Shown: positions 41,248 through 49,494 of the stretch, in pieces
Layout: the number at the start of each line of letters is the position of its first letter
Position numbering within the stretch: the stretch's first letter is position 1
DNA from: Rhodospirillales bacterium
GTDB taxonomy: Bacteria > Pseudomonadota > Alphaproteobacteria > Rhodospirillales > Shumkoniaceae
Assembly: GCA_018432935.1 (NCBI GenBank)
Contig: JAHDSF010000028.1
Span: 59,667 to 123,666, forward strand
DNA: 64,000 bases
Direction: 5' to 3'
Notes under the pieces: generated by a model
Databases searched by the model: none
What the model saw: the letters and a program-made list of their open reading frames with translations, nothing else
Told to the model about the DNA's origin: nothing
Program-made: the position numbers and the translations under genes

Positions 41248-42957
41248 ATGCGCAGGCAGGCTCCCGCTCGTCCGGCCCCAATGCGGCGCCATGCCGGACG
41301 CTGGTCGGTGCCGGCCTGCGCCATCGCGCTCGCGCTTTCGCTCCCGGTCCTGGTGGTGATCGGCTTCGTCGCCGTCCCCGCCGGGGAAGTATGGCGGCAC
41401 CTGGCCAGCACGGTGCTTGCCGACTACGTCGTCAACTCGCTGATCCTGGTCGTCGGGGTCGGTCTCGGTACCTTCGTCGTCGGAGTGGGGAGCGCGTGGC
41501 TGGTCTCGATGTGCTCGTTCCCCGGCCGCGGCATTCTCGAATGGGCGCTGCTGCTGCCGATGGCTCTGCCGGCCTATATCATCGCCTACACCTATACCGG
41601 GCTCCTGGACGCGGCGGGGCCGGTGCAGTCGGCGTTGCGCACCGTCACCGGATGGGAGCTCGGCAGCTACGCCTTCCCCCAGGTGCGTTCGCTGGCGGGC
41701 GCCGTGGTGATGCTGTCACTGGTCCTCTATCCCTACGTCTACCTGTTCGGGCGTGCCGCCTTCCTCGGTCAGTCGCGGCGGATGCTCGAGGTCGGCCGCT
41801 CGCTCGGCAACGGGCCGTGGCGCACCTTCCTCACCGTCGCCCTGCCGCTGGCGCGCCCCGCCCTGGTCGCCGGCCTGTCGCTGACGATCATGGAGACCCT
41901 GGCCGACTATGGCACCGTGCAGTACTTCGGCGTCGCCACCTTCACCACCGGCATCTTCCGAACCTGGCACGGTCTGGACGATGCCGCCGCCGCCGCCCAG
42001 CTGGCCGCCGCCCTGGTCGCCCTGGTGTTCGCGGTGATCGTGTTCGAGCAGCGCTCGCGCCGGGGCGCCCGTTTCGATCCCGGCGGCGGCCGCCACGCGG
42101 GGATCCCCCGCATTCCGCTCGCGGGGGTACGGGCGGCGGCAGCCACGGTCCTCTGCGTCACCCCGGTCGTGCTCGGCTTCGTGGTCCCGGCCGCCCAACT
42201 CGCCGCCTGGACGGCGCGCGCCGCCGAGATCGACGCCGCCTTCCTTCGGCTGGCCGCCAACACCTTCGGCCTCGGCCTTGGGGTCGCTTTCCTGGCGCTG
42301 GCGCTCGCGCTCTTCCTCGGCTATGCCCAGCGTCTCGCCGACACGCCGCCGACGCGGGTCGCGGCCGCCATCGCCGGGATGGGCTACGCGGTGCCCGGCG
42401 CGGTGGTGGCGATCGGGGTAATGATCCCCTTCGGCTGGTTCGACAACACCCTTGACGCCTTCCTGCGCGCCCGCATCGGGGTTTCGTCGGGTCTGCTGTT
42501 GAGCGGCACCCTGGCCGCCCTGGTGTTCGCCTACCTGGTGCGATTCCTGCCGATCTCGCTGCGGGCGGTCGAAGCGGGCCTGGTGCGGCTGCGACCGTCG
42601 CTGGACGAAGCGGGACGCTCCCTCGGCGCCACCCCTCTGCGGGTTTTGACAGCCATACATTTGCCGATGCTGAGAGGCAGCATGGTCATCGCGTTGCTGA
42701 TGGTGTTCGTCGACGTGCTGAAGGAACTGCCGGCGACCTTGATCCTGCGGCCATTCAACTTCGATACCCTGGCGGTGCGGGCCTACGAGCTGGCGTCCGA
42801 CGAGCGGCTGGCCGACGCGGCGCCGGCCTCCCTCGCCATCGTCGCCGCCGGCATCCTGCCGGTCGTCGTGCTGAGCCGCGCCATCACCCGTCCGCCTCCT
42901 TCTGCCGGCGGGCCGGAGGCGACCTTGCGCGCCGCCCTGTCCGAGGCGCCGCGATGA
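41248..42957 (+). CDS. fbpB: Ferric iron ABC transporter, permease
   Basis: 569 residues, the fused double-permease form with about twelve membrane helices. Two EAA loops for contact with the ATPase are visible: MLEVGRSLGNGPWRTFLTVA and LDEAGRSLGATPLRVLTAIH. ILEWALLLPMALPAYIIAYT is typical for FbpB-type permeases. Starts 4 bp after the binding protein gene and overlaps the ATPase gene by four bases (ATGA), so the three genes form one translationally linked operon. Confidence 0.92.
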   Translation: MRRQAPARPAPMRRHAGRWSVPACAIALALSLPVLVVIGFVAVPAGEVWRHLASTVLADYVVNSLILVVGVGLGTFVVGVGSAWLVSMCSFPGRGILEWALLLPMALPAYIIAYTYTGLLDAAGPVQSALRTVTGWELGSYAFPQVRSLAGAVVMLSLVLYPYVYLFGRAAFLGQSRRMLEVGRSLGNGPWRTFLTVALPLARPALVAGLSLTIMETLADYGTVQYFGVATFTTGIFRTWHGLDDAAAAAQLAAALVALVFAVIVFEQRSRRGARFDPGGGRHAGIPRIPLAGVRAAAATVLCVTPVVLGFVVPAAQLAAWTARAAEIDAAFLRLAANTFGLGLGVAFLALALALFLGYAQRLADTPPTRVAAAIAGMGYAVPGAVVAIGVMIPFGWFDNTLDAFLRARIGVSSGLLLSGTLAALVFAYLVRFLPISLRAVEAGLVRLRPSLDEAGRSLGATPLRVLTAIHLPMLRGSMVIALLMVFVDVLKELPATLILRPFNFDTLAVRAYELASDERLADAAPASLAIVAAGILPVVVLSRAITRPPPSAGGPEATLRAALSEAPR

Positions 42958-44081
42958 CGGTACAGCTCGAGCTTCGCGACGTCGCCGTCGCCTACGGCCA
43001 CAAGCCGGTCCTGGACGAGGTCTCGTTCGCCCTCGATGCAGGCCGGGTCGGCTGCCTGGTCGGCCCCAGCGGTTGCGGCAAGACGACGCTGCTGCGCGCG
43101 ATCGCGGGGTTCGAGCCGGTTGCCGCCGGCGAGATCCGCCTGGGCGGGCGGGTGGTGGCGGCGCCGGGACGGGCCGTGCCGCCTGAGGAGCGTCGCGTCG
43201 GCATGGTGTTCCAGGACTTCGCCCTGTTCCCTCACCTCACCGCCGCCGGGAACGTCGCCTTCGGTCTCCGCAGCCTGCCCGCCGATCGGCGCCGGGCGCG
43301 GGTGCGCGAAGTGCTTGGCCTGGTCGGCCTCGCCGATGCCGCCGGCGCCTATCCCCACCAGCTTTCGGGAGGCGAGCAGCAGCGGGTGGCGCTGGCGCGG
43401 GCCATGGCTCCTCGTCCCGACATCCTGCTGATGGACGAGCCGTTCTCGAACGCCGATGCCTCGCTGCGCGAGCAACTTGCGCACGAGGTGCGACGGATTC
43501 TGCTGAAGGAGAACATGACCGCGGTCCTGGTCACCCACGACCAGCTCGAGGCGTTCGCGATCGCCGATACCATCGGCGTTCTCGGCGGGGGATGGCTGCG
43601 CCAGTGGGCGTGCGCCTGCTGCCTCTATCATGAACCCGCCGATCGTTTCGTCGCCGACTTCATCGGCGAGGGGGTCGTCGTCGAGGGGCGGATGCTCGAC
43701 GGCGGCAGGGTCGAAACGCCGCTCGGCACGGCCCCAGGCCGATCCCGCGAGGCAAGCCCGGCGGGCAGCCCGGTGCAGGTGCTGCTGCGCCCGAGCGATC
43801 TCGTGCACGACGATACCAGCCGCTTGCGCCTGCAGATTCTCGGCAAGACGTTCCGCGGCACCGGCTACATGTGCACGCTACGGCTCCCCGACGGCCGCAG
43901 CGCGCTGTGCGCCGTCCCCGTGCGCGACGACAGCCGGCCCGGCGACACCATGGGCGTGCGCCTCACCGGCGAGCGGCTGACCGTGTTTCCCGCCGAGGCC
44001 GGGCACCGCCGCGGGCCGGCATTCGATTCCCCCGACTGCCCGCGGCTGGCTCCCAGCGATCCCTCGCCGCGGGGCGGCTGA
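42954..44081 (+). CDS. fbpC: Ferric iron ABC transporter, ATP-binding protein
   Basis: 375 residues. Walker A is VGPSGCGKTTLLRAI, the Q loop is VFQDFALFPHLTAAGNVAFG, the signature LSGGEQQRVALARAM, and Walker B DILLMDEPF; a switch histidine is in LVTHDQLEAF. The C-terminal ~130 residues form an OB-like regulatory domain. Odd points: the D-loop reads SNADASL where SNLDA is usual, and the post-switch segment LRQWACACCLYHEPA carries three cysteines where other members have a QWDTPxxLYxxP pattern. The tail is proline- and glycine-rich. Confidence 0.93.
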   Translation: MTVQLELRDVAVAYGHKPVLDEVSFALDAGRVGCLVGPSGCGKTTLLRAIAGFEPVAAGEIRLGGRVVAAPGRAVPPEERRVGMVFQDFALFPHLTAAGNVAFGLRSLPADRRRARVREVLGLVGLADAAGAYPHQLSGGEQQRVALARAMAPRPDILLMDEPFSNADASLREQLAHEVRRILLKENMTAVLVTHDQLEAFAIADTIGVLGGGWLRQWACACCLYHEPADRFVADFIGEGVVVEGRMLDGGRVETPLGTAPGRSREASPAGSPVQVLLRPSDLVHDDTSRLRLQILGKTFRGTGYMCTLRLPDGRSALCAVPVRDDSRPGDTMGVRLTGERLTVFPAEAGHRRGPAFDSPDCPRLAPSDPSPRGG

Positions 44082-44109
44082 GGCCCCTTCCGCTGCGGCC
44101 AGAGGGGCC
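44082..44109. terminator. Hairpin between convergent fbpC and sensor gene
   Basis: GGCCCCT (44082-44088) and AGGGGCC (44103-44109) form a perfect 7-bp stem with a 14-base loop. It fills the 38-bp space between two convergent stops. No U-run is visible; a bidirectional terminator is plausible. Confidence 0.4.
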
Positions 44110-44119
44110 GACCTTACGC

Positions 44120-46234
44120 CTAGTTCACGCCGGCTTCGGCGAAGTTCTTCCAGCGCTCCAGGCCATTGCGATTGTTGACGAAGTTGAGCAAGGCGGCGAT
44201 CGGTCGCGGATCATAGCGGCCGCCGCTCCACTCGGCGGCGAGCTTGCCGCACGCGTCGGGGATGGGCATGCCCTTGCGCCAGGACCGCGCGCTGGTCATG
44301 CCGACGAAGGCGTTGGCGACCGCGACCACCTGGGCCCCCAGCCGCACCTCGCCGGCGGCGTCCGGGAACTCGTCCGGGAACAGGAAGCGATGGATGTCGC
44401 GGACCGTCTCGACCACCGGGCCGTCGAAAGCGACGCCCTGGAGGAAGTCGGCGCCGGCGATGATGCAGCGCCGGATCTCGGCCCGCTCGTCGTCGCTGAG
44501 GCCCTCGGTCTTGGTCAGCAGGTCCTGCGGCACCAGGATCTTGCCCAGGTTCATCAGGCTGCTGGCGATGGCGATCGTTTCCGCCTCCTCGTGCGGCAGG
44601 CCCATCTCGCCCGCCACCTCGCTCGCCACCTCGCGGACCCGCCGCGAGTGGTCGGCCGAGAACGGATCGCGACGATCGACCACGGCGACCAGGGTCTCAA
44701 CCAGCTGGCGCAGCACCTGCTCTCGCCGCACCCGCTCGCGCGTCAGCTCGGTCAGGTCCTCCATCACCATGAGGACGCCCGGCGGGTAACGGTCGTCTCC
44801 CGGCACCGGGATGTGCTCGGACTTGACGATGCGATCGCCGTCCTTCTCTGCGAAAGTGAAGACCTTCGAATCCGGCTCGAACTTGGCCAGCACGACGCGG
44901 TTGATCTCGGAGTAGGCCTTGGCCTTCACTGGGCCGATCACGTTGGCCATCGTCTTGCCGAGCATCGACTTCGGATGGTCCATCTCGTACCAGTTGGCCG
45001 CCGTGCGGTTGGCGAACATGAACTTGTCGGAGCCGTCGACCAGGGCGACCGCGGCGGGCTGGCTGTCGGTAACCAGGCGCATCAGCTTGAGCACCGCCTC
45101 CAGCCGCTGCGCCATCGTGCGGTGCGCCTCGGCAGCGCGCGCCGCCCGGACCGAGCTGCCATGCCGCCACACCGCGATCACCACCACCACCAGGCCGGCG
45201 GCAATCGACAGGAACACCGTCAGCAACAGGTTGGCGCGGCGCTCGATCGGCGCCAGCGATTCGGCCTCGGAGACGGTGCGCACCAGCGTCCAGGGGGTCT
45301 CCGGCACCTTGCGCCCGGTCACCAGCACCCGCTGCCCGGCGTAGTTGGAGCGGACCCCGAACCCGCCCGGCTTCTCGATCGCCAGCGCCGCATCCAGGTT
45401 GGACGTGCCGGCGTCGATCGTCTTCTTCAGCGGCCCGGTGCCGTCGGCCAGCGGCGTCAGGTACTGGATCGTGGCGCCGCTGGGCCGCACCAGGTAGGTC
45501 TCGCCGCTGGTCTCGGTGGTGCCCGGCTGCACCAGGAGATCGTAGAACTCCTTGTTGAGGGGCCGCACACCGACCACGAAGCCGAGATGCGGGTCCTTGC
45601 CGGGGGTCGCCTGGATCCCGTACACGGGGGTGACGAAGCCGATCATCGGCTCGTTGGAAACCCCGATGTGGATGTCGATCAGCGCCCGCTGGCCCGAAGC
45701 CGCCATGCGGATCGCGGCGCGGATCTCGGGCGAGGATGGCGGCATGTGGGGCGAGGCGACGATCAGCTTGCCTGACGAATCGACCAGCGCGATCCCGGCG
45801 CCGCCGGCGCGCTGCACGTTGGCCTCGACCTCGGCGGGCCGGGTCGCGGCGACGAACCCCGTCTGCTCGGCGGTCACCACCAGAAGGTTGCGCAGATAGC
45901 CGACCTCGGCCGCGACATCGTCGGCGGGCCGGTTTTCGATCAGGCCGACCTCGATCTCGGTCATGTAGAGCTGCAGCGATTCGTTCTCGGCGAGGCGGCG
46001 CATCACCTCGAACTGGCGTTCCACCCAGCCGGCGACCGCAGCCTGCCGGGCTTCCGCGACGACTCCGAGTCGCGACTGCCACATCCGCATGTCGCGTTCC
46101 TTCTCGGAGCCTACGAAGGCGAGGATGCCCCACACGCCGGCCACCGCGACCAGCACCAGAACCGCGATCGACGCGGCGAACACCCACATGCCCCGTGGCA
46201 GCCGTTCGCGGCCGCCCGCCTCACCTGCCACCAT
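44120..46234 (-). CDS. Membrane sensor: dCache-like periplasmic domain, PAS, degenerate HD-GYP
   Basis: 704 residues from the ATG at 46234; an earlier ATG 15 codons up lacks a ribosome site. TM1 is MWVFAASIAVLVLVAVAGVW, a periplasmic double-Cache-like region spans ~55-330 (GIALVDSSGKLIVASPHMPP, GFVTPVYGIQATPGKDPHLG), and TM2 is LLLTVFLSIAAGLVVVVIAV. A PAS domain follows (DSQPAAVALVDGSDKFMFAN), then an HD-GYP-like domain with FSADHSRRVREVASEVAGEM. The metal-binding HD dyad is replaced (SSLMNLGKILVPQ instead of LLHDIGK), the next histidine is a cysteine (EIRRCIIAGADFL) and HHExxDGxGYP is absent. Phosphodiesterase activity is not expected. It is divergent from the LapG-like gene by 79 bp. Confidence 0.85.
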   Translation of the reverse strand: MVAGEAGGRERLPRGMWVFAASIAVLVLVAVAGVWGILAFVGSEKERDMRMWQSRLGVVAEARQAAVAGWVERQFEVMRRLAENESLQLYMTEIEVGLIENRPADDVAAEVGYLRNLLVVTAEQTGFVAATRPAEVEANVQRAGGAGIALVDSSGKLIVASPHMPPSSPEIRAAIRMAASGQRALIDIHIGVSNEPMIGFVTPVYGIQATPGKDPHLGFVVGVRPLNKEFYDLLVQPGTTETSGETYLVRPSGATIQYLTPLADGTGPLKKTIDAGTSNLDAALAIEKPGGFGVRSNYAGQRVLVTGRKVPETPWTLVRTVSEAESLAPIERRANLLLTVFLSIAAGLVVVVIAVWRHGSSVRAARAAEAHRTMAQRLEAVLKLMRLVTDSQPAAVALVDGSDKFMFANRTAANWYEMDHPKSMLGKTMANVIGPVKAKAYSEINRVVLAKFEPDSKVFTFAEKDGDRIVKSEHIPVPGDDRYPPGVLMVMEDLTELTRERVRREQVLRQLVETLVAVVDRRDPFSADHSRRVREVASEVAGEMGLPHEEAETIAIASSLMNLGKILVPQDLLTKTEGLSDDERAEIRRCIIAGADFLQGVAFDGPVVETVRDIHRFLFPDEFPDAAGEVRLGAQVVAVANAFVGMTSARSWRKGMPIPDACGKLAAEWSGGRYDPRPIAALLNFVNNRNGLERWKNFAEAGVN

Positions 46235-46313
46235 AGGAACCCCCCGATCTGCCCGCGGCACGCCGCGGAATCCTTGCAATCCGCCCCGAACTCTTGAAAT
46301 ATCCTACTCCAAA

Positions 46314-46979
46314 ATGCGTCGCCTTCAACTCCTTGGACGGCACGTCATGCTCGGATCGCTTCGGCTTGTTGCGCTGGTTCTGCTGGCGGGTGTCCTTCTG
46401 GCGGCCCCCGGGGCGCAGGCGGGACCCGGGATCAAGCCCTTGTTCGGCAAGACGGGCGAGCCGACACCGGGAATCAAGCCCTTTCCCAAATGGAACGAGG
46501 CGCTGGAGAAGTACTTCAAGGAGAAGCGAAAGGCTGAGGCAGGCTGCACCGGACGCTGCCCTCTCAAAGACTGGGAGGCGATGATCAAGGAAAATGCCGG
46601 CCAGCCCAAAGAGCGTATAATCAAGAACGTCAACCGTGATCTCAACAAGAAGGAATACATCACGGACGAGATCAACTGGGGCGTCAAAGACTACTGGGAG
46701 TCGCCGGGGGAATTCTACGCAAAGTTCGGGGACTGCGAAGACTACGCGATTTCAAAGTATCTGACGCTGCGCGCCCTCGGCTTCTCTCCCGACGAGATGA
46801 TCATCACCGCCGTCCAGGATCTCAATCTCAGGGTCGGGCACGCGATCCTGATCGTCTACCTCGACGGCAAGGCGCTTCTGCTCGACAATCAGATCCGGCT
46901 CATCACCGAGGACACCCGGGTGAAGCACTACAAGCCGGTCTACGCCGTCAACGAAGAGGCGTGGTGGCGGTTCAAGTAG
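46314..46979 (+). CDS. lapG: LapG-like periplasmic cysteine protease (transglutaminase-like, BTLCP)
   Basis: 221 residues with a signal peptide (RLVALVLLAGVLLAAPGAQA); an internal ATG at 46347 is a possible alternative start. The Cys-His-Asp triad of the bacterial transglutaminase-like cysteine proteases is readable: Cys in YAKFGDCEDYAISKYLTL, His in NLRVGHAILIVY and Asp in ALLLDNQIRLI. In Pseudomonas LapG cuts the N-terminal retention module of the adhesin LapA and releases it when c-di-GMP is low; LapD holds it back otherwise. Here a type I secretion operon and a giant RTX adhesin follow within 8 kb, which supports the same role. No LapD gene is in the window. Confidence 0.85.
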   Translation: MRRLQLLGRHVMLGSLRLVALVLLAGVLLAAPGAQAGPGIKPLFGKTGEPTPGIKPFPKWNEALEKYFKEKRKAEAGCTGRCPLKDWEAMIKENAGQPKERIIKNVNRDLNKKEYITDEINWGVKDYWESPGEFYAKFGDCEDYAISKYLTLRALGFSPDEMIITAVQDLNLRVGHAILIVYLDGKALLLDNQIRLITEDTRVKHYKPVYAVNEEAWWRFK

Positions 46980-46988
46980 GGGGAAGGA

Positions 46989-48161
46989 TCAGCCGCCGAG
47001 GCCGGTCATCCCGAAGTCGAGGGTATCGCCTGCCGCCGGCTCCGAGAAGTCGTCATCGTCAGCCGCCTGCCGCAGCCCGATCACGATCGCCGGCGAAGAC
47101 AGGACCACCTTGACGAGGTCGGCCTGGCGGTTGGTCAGGGTCTTGCGGAAAATCTGGTTGAGCTGGGTCTTGATGGTGTTGCGGGTGAGGTCGCGGTCCT
47201 CGGCGATGTCGGCCAGGCTGGCGCCGTTGACGAGGTCCACCAGAACGCGCGCTTCGGCGGCGGTCAACCCGAAGAAGCGCGCCATCACCTCTTCCGAGAT
47301 CTCGTAGGTGCTTTCGGGGTCGCCGACCACGACCACCGCTGCCGAGGGTGGCATCGGACCCAGGTTGCCGACCGCGGCTCGCAGCGGCAGCACCAGAACG
47401 GAGAGCGGCGCCGCCATCGATTGCCGGGTCAGGCAGAGGGCGCCCTGCGCCGCATCGAAGTCCTTGCTTGCGGCCGCATGGGCGACTGCCTGGACAAGCT
47501 GCTGGTTTTCGGTCTGGTTGGCGGCGGCGATCCGGCCCTTGAGCGCCAGCAGGCCGTCGCGACGGCCGATCAGCTGGTGGGCGCGGGCGTTGCGGGTCAG
47601 GATCCGACCCCCGGCGTCGACCACCAGGATGCCGAACGGCAGGTTGTTGAGGACGTCGTGGTGGACCCGGTTGAGGAACCGGGTCTGGCAGACCCGCCGG
47701 TGGACCCCGAACACGCGCAGGAGGATCGCGGCGGCGTCCTGGACCGCAACCCGCTCGCGGTCGATCGCCGCGGCGGCGATCAGGGACTTAAGCCCGATCA
47801 GGATGGTGCGGATGCGGTCCCCGGCGAGAAAGCAGCCGAGGATGGCGACCGCCCGCCCGTCCCCCGGCTGGCCGCCGTCGACAGGCTTCCAGGTCGCCGG
47901 CGCATCGGAGGCGTGGACCCGGTAGAGGCCGCCGGCCTGCCCCACCGCCGCCGCGTCCTGCACCGGGGCAACGAGGTTCTTCTCCAGGGTCCGGCTGGCG
48001 AGCACGAACCCCGACTTGCGGAGCAGCCCGGAGATGCGGTGAACGAAGGTGTGCCAGTCGCGAGTATCGACCGCGGCCTCGTAAAGCTCGTGGACCGCCG
48101 CCATCTCGAGGGCGGGAGTTCCTCGGGGTGGGGTGGCGCCGGCGGTCGCTTGCTCCACCAT
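46989..48161 (-). CDS. LuxR-type transcriptional regulator, last gene of the secretion operon
   Basis: 390 residues. The C-terminal helix-turn-helix FFGLTAAEARVLVDLVNGAS and LADIAEDRDLTRNTIKTQLN is of the LuxR/FixJ type. The centre holds a PAS-like part (HDVLNNLPFGILVVDAGGRI). No receiver or autoinducer domain is evident. It begins one base after the HlyD-gene stop and is thus coupled to the type I secretion genes, an unusual place for a regulator. Likely it controls the secretion or adhesin genes. It is convergent with lapG across 9 bp. Confidence 0.85.
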   Translation of the reverse strand: MVEQATAGATPPRGTPALEMAAVHELYEAAVDTRDWHTFVHRISGLLRKSGFVLASRTLEKNLVAPVQDAAAVGQAGGLYRVHASDAPATWKPVDGGQPGDGRAVAILGCFLAGDRIRTILIGLKSLIAAAAIDRERVAVQDAAAILLRVFGVHRRVCQTRFLNRVHHDVLNNLPFGILVVDAGGRILTRNARAHQLIGRRDGLLALKGRIAAANQTENQQLVQAVAHAAASKDFDAAQGALCLTRQSMAAPLSVLVLPLRAAVGNLGPMPPSAAVVVVGDPESTYEISEEVMARFFGLTAAEARVLVDLVNGASLADIAEDRDLTRNTIKTQLNQIFRKTLTNRQADLVKVVLSSPAIVIGLRQAADDDDFSEPAAGDTLDFGMTGLGG

Positions 48162-48162
48162 G

Positions 48163-49479
48163 TCAGCGCTCTGTCAGCGCCCGGCCCCTGGCCCGCAACA
48201 GCGGCTTCAGGATGTACTCCAGGACGGTCCGCTTGCCGGTCAGCACGTCGACCTCGGCGGTCATGCCGGGGATGATCTTGAGCTCCTCCCCCTGCTTGCC
48301 GATCATGTGGTTCACGTTGGTACGGACCCGGATCACGTAGTAGGTGTTGCCTTCCTGGTCGACGATCGAGTCCGGGCTGATCAGCTCGAGCTTCGCCGGC
48401 AGCATGCCGTAGATGGCGTAGTCGTAGGCGGTGATCTTGACGTGGGCGTCGAGGCCGGGGCGCAGGAAGGCGATGTCGGCCGGCTTGACCTTGGCCTCGA
48501 CCAGCAGCTTGTCCTCCAGCGGCACGATCTCGACAATGTCCATGCCCGGCTTGACGACGCCGGAGACGGTATTGACCAGCAGGCGCTTGACGATTCCCGC
48601 AAGGGGGGCGCGGATCTCGGTACGGCGGACCCGGTCGCCGCCCGAGGTCAGGGTCTCGGTGATGGCGTTGAGGTTGACCTGGGCTTCGTTCAGCTCTTTC
48701 AGCGCCCGCGAGCGGAAGACCGATTCGGTCTCCTTGATCTTGGCCAGCGCCTCGTTCAGGGCGGCATTCAGACGCGGCAGCGACTGGCGGGCCGATTCCA
48801 GCTGCCCTCTCAGCTCGACCAGCTCGCGCTGCAGCTTCAAGAGCTCGATCCGCGGCATCACGCCCTTCTCGGCCAGCGGCTTGACGATCCTGATCTCCTC
48901 GTCGGCGATCGTCACCGCCTCCTGCAGCGAGACGATCTTGGACTGGGTCTCGCTGATCTCCTGGCGGCGCTGCAGGGCATGCTCCTGATGGCCGGCGAGC
49001 GTCGAGCGCAGCTCGTTCTGGCGCGACGCGAGCAGCGCCTCCTCGTTGGCGACCACCTGCGGGGCGGACTTCAGCAGCTCGGCCGAGAACTGGGGCTTGC
49101 GCCCGTCGAGCTCCGCGGTCAGGCGCTCGATCGCCGCCTGCAGGCCGAAATACTTGGCGCGGTCTTCGCGGAACTTCGACGAGAACTGGGTGTCGTCGAG
49201 GCGCATCAGCACCTGGTCGGCCTGCACCTCCTCGCCTTCGTGGACCAGGATTTCGCTGACGATGCCGCCCTCCAGGTTCTGCACGATCTGGATCTGGCTC
49301 GACGGAATGACCTGGCCGAAGCCGCGGGTCGCCTGGTCGATCTCGGCCCAGCTCGCCCAGTACACCGCGGCGCCGAAGAACACCACGATCGCCACCAGCA
49401 GCAGGTTGCTGCTGAAGACCGGACGGCGCCTCACCGCCGCCTGCAGGTCTGACATGAACAGGATGTCGGAGTTTCGCAT
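48163..49479 (-). CDS. Type I secretion membrane fusion protein (HlyD family)
   Basis: 438 residues: a short cytoplasmic N-terminus, one TM (LLLVAIVVFFGAAVYWASWA), the barrel-sandwich start IQIVQNLEGGIVSEILVHEG, a long coiled-coil hairpin (~100-280), and the C-terminal barrel with RAPLAGIVKRLLVNTVSGVV and GMTAEVDVLTGKRTVLEYIL. It bridges the ABC exporter and TolC. The gene follows the ABC gene by 15 bp. An alternative ATG eight codons in (MSDLQAAV) is possible. The role corresponds to LapC. Confidence 0.92.
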   Translation of the reverse strand: MRNSDILFMSDLQAAVRRRPVFSSNLLLVAIVVFFGAAVYWASWAEIDQATRGFGQVIPSSQIQIVQNLEGGIVSEILVHEGEEVQADQVLMRLDDTQFSSKFREDRAKYFGLQAAIERLTAELDGRKPQFSAELLKSAPQVVANEEALLASRQNELRSTLAGHQEHALQRRQEISETQSKIVSLQEAVTIADEEIRIVKPLAEKGVMPRIELLKLQRELVELRGQLESARQSLPRLNAALNEALAKIKETESVFRSRALKELNEAQVNLNAITETLTSGGDRVRRTEIRAPLAGIVKRLLVNTVSGVVKPGMDIVEIVPLEDKLLVEAKVKPADIAFLRPGLDAHVKITAYDYAIYGMLPAKLELISPDSIVDQEGNTYYVIRVRTNVNHMIGKQGEELKIIPGMTAEVDVLTGKRTVLEYILKPLLRARGRALTER

Positions 49480-49494
49480 CGCCGCCCGTCCCGG

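Noticed and set aside
44120..46234. LapD homologue
   Set aside because: The protein has PAS and HD-GYP-like domains and no GGDEF or EAL domain, so it is not LapD by family, although an analogous role is proposed.
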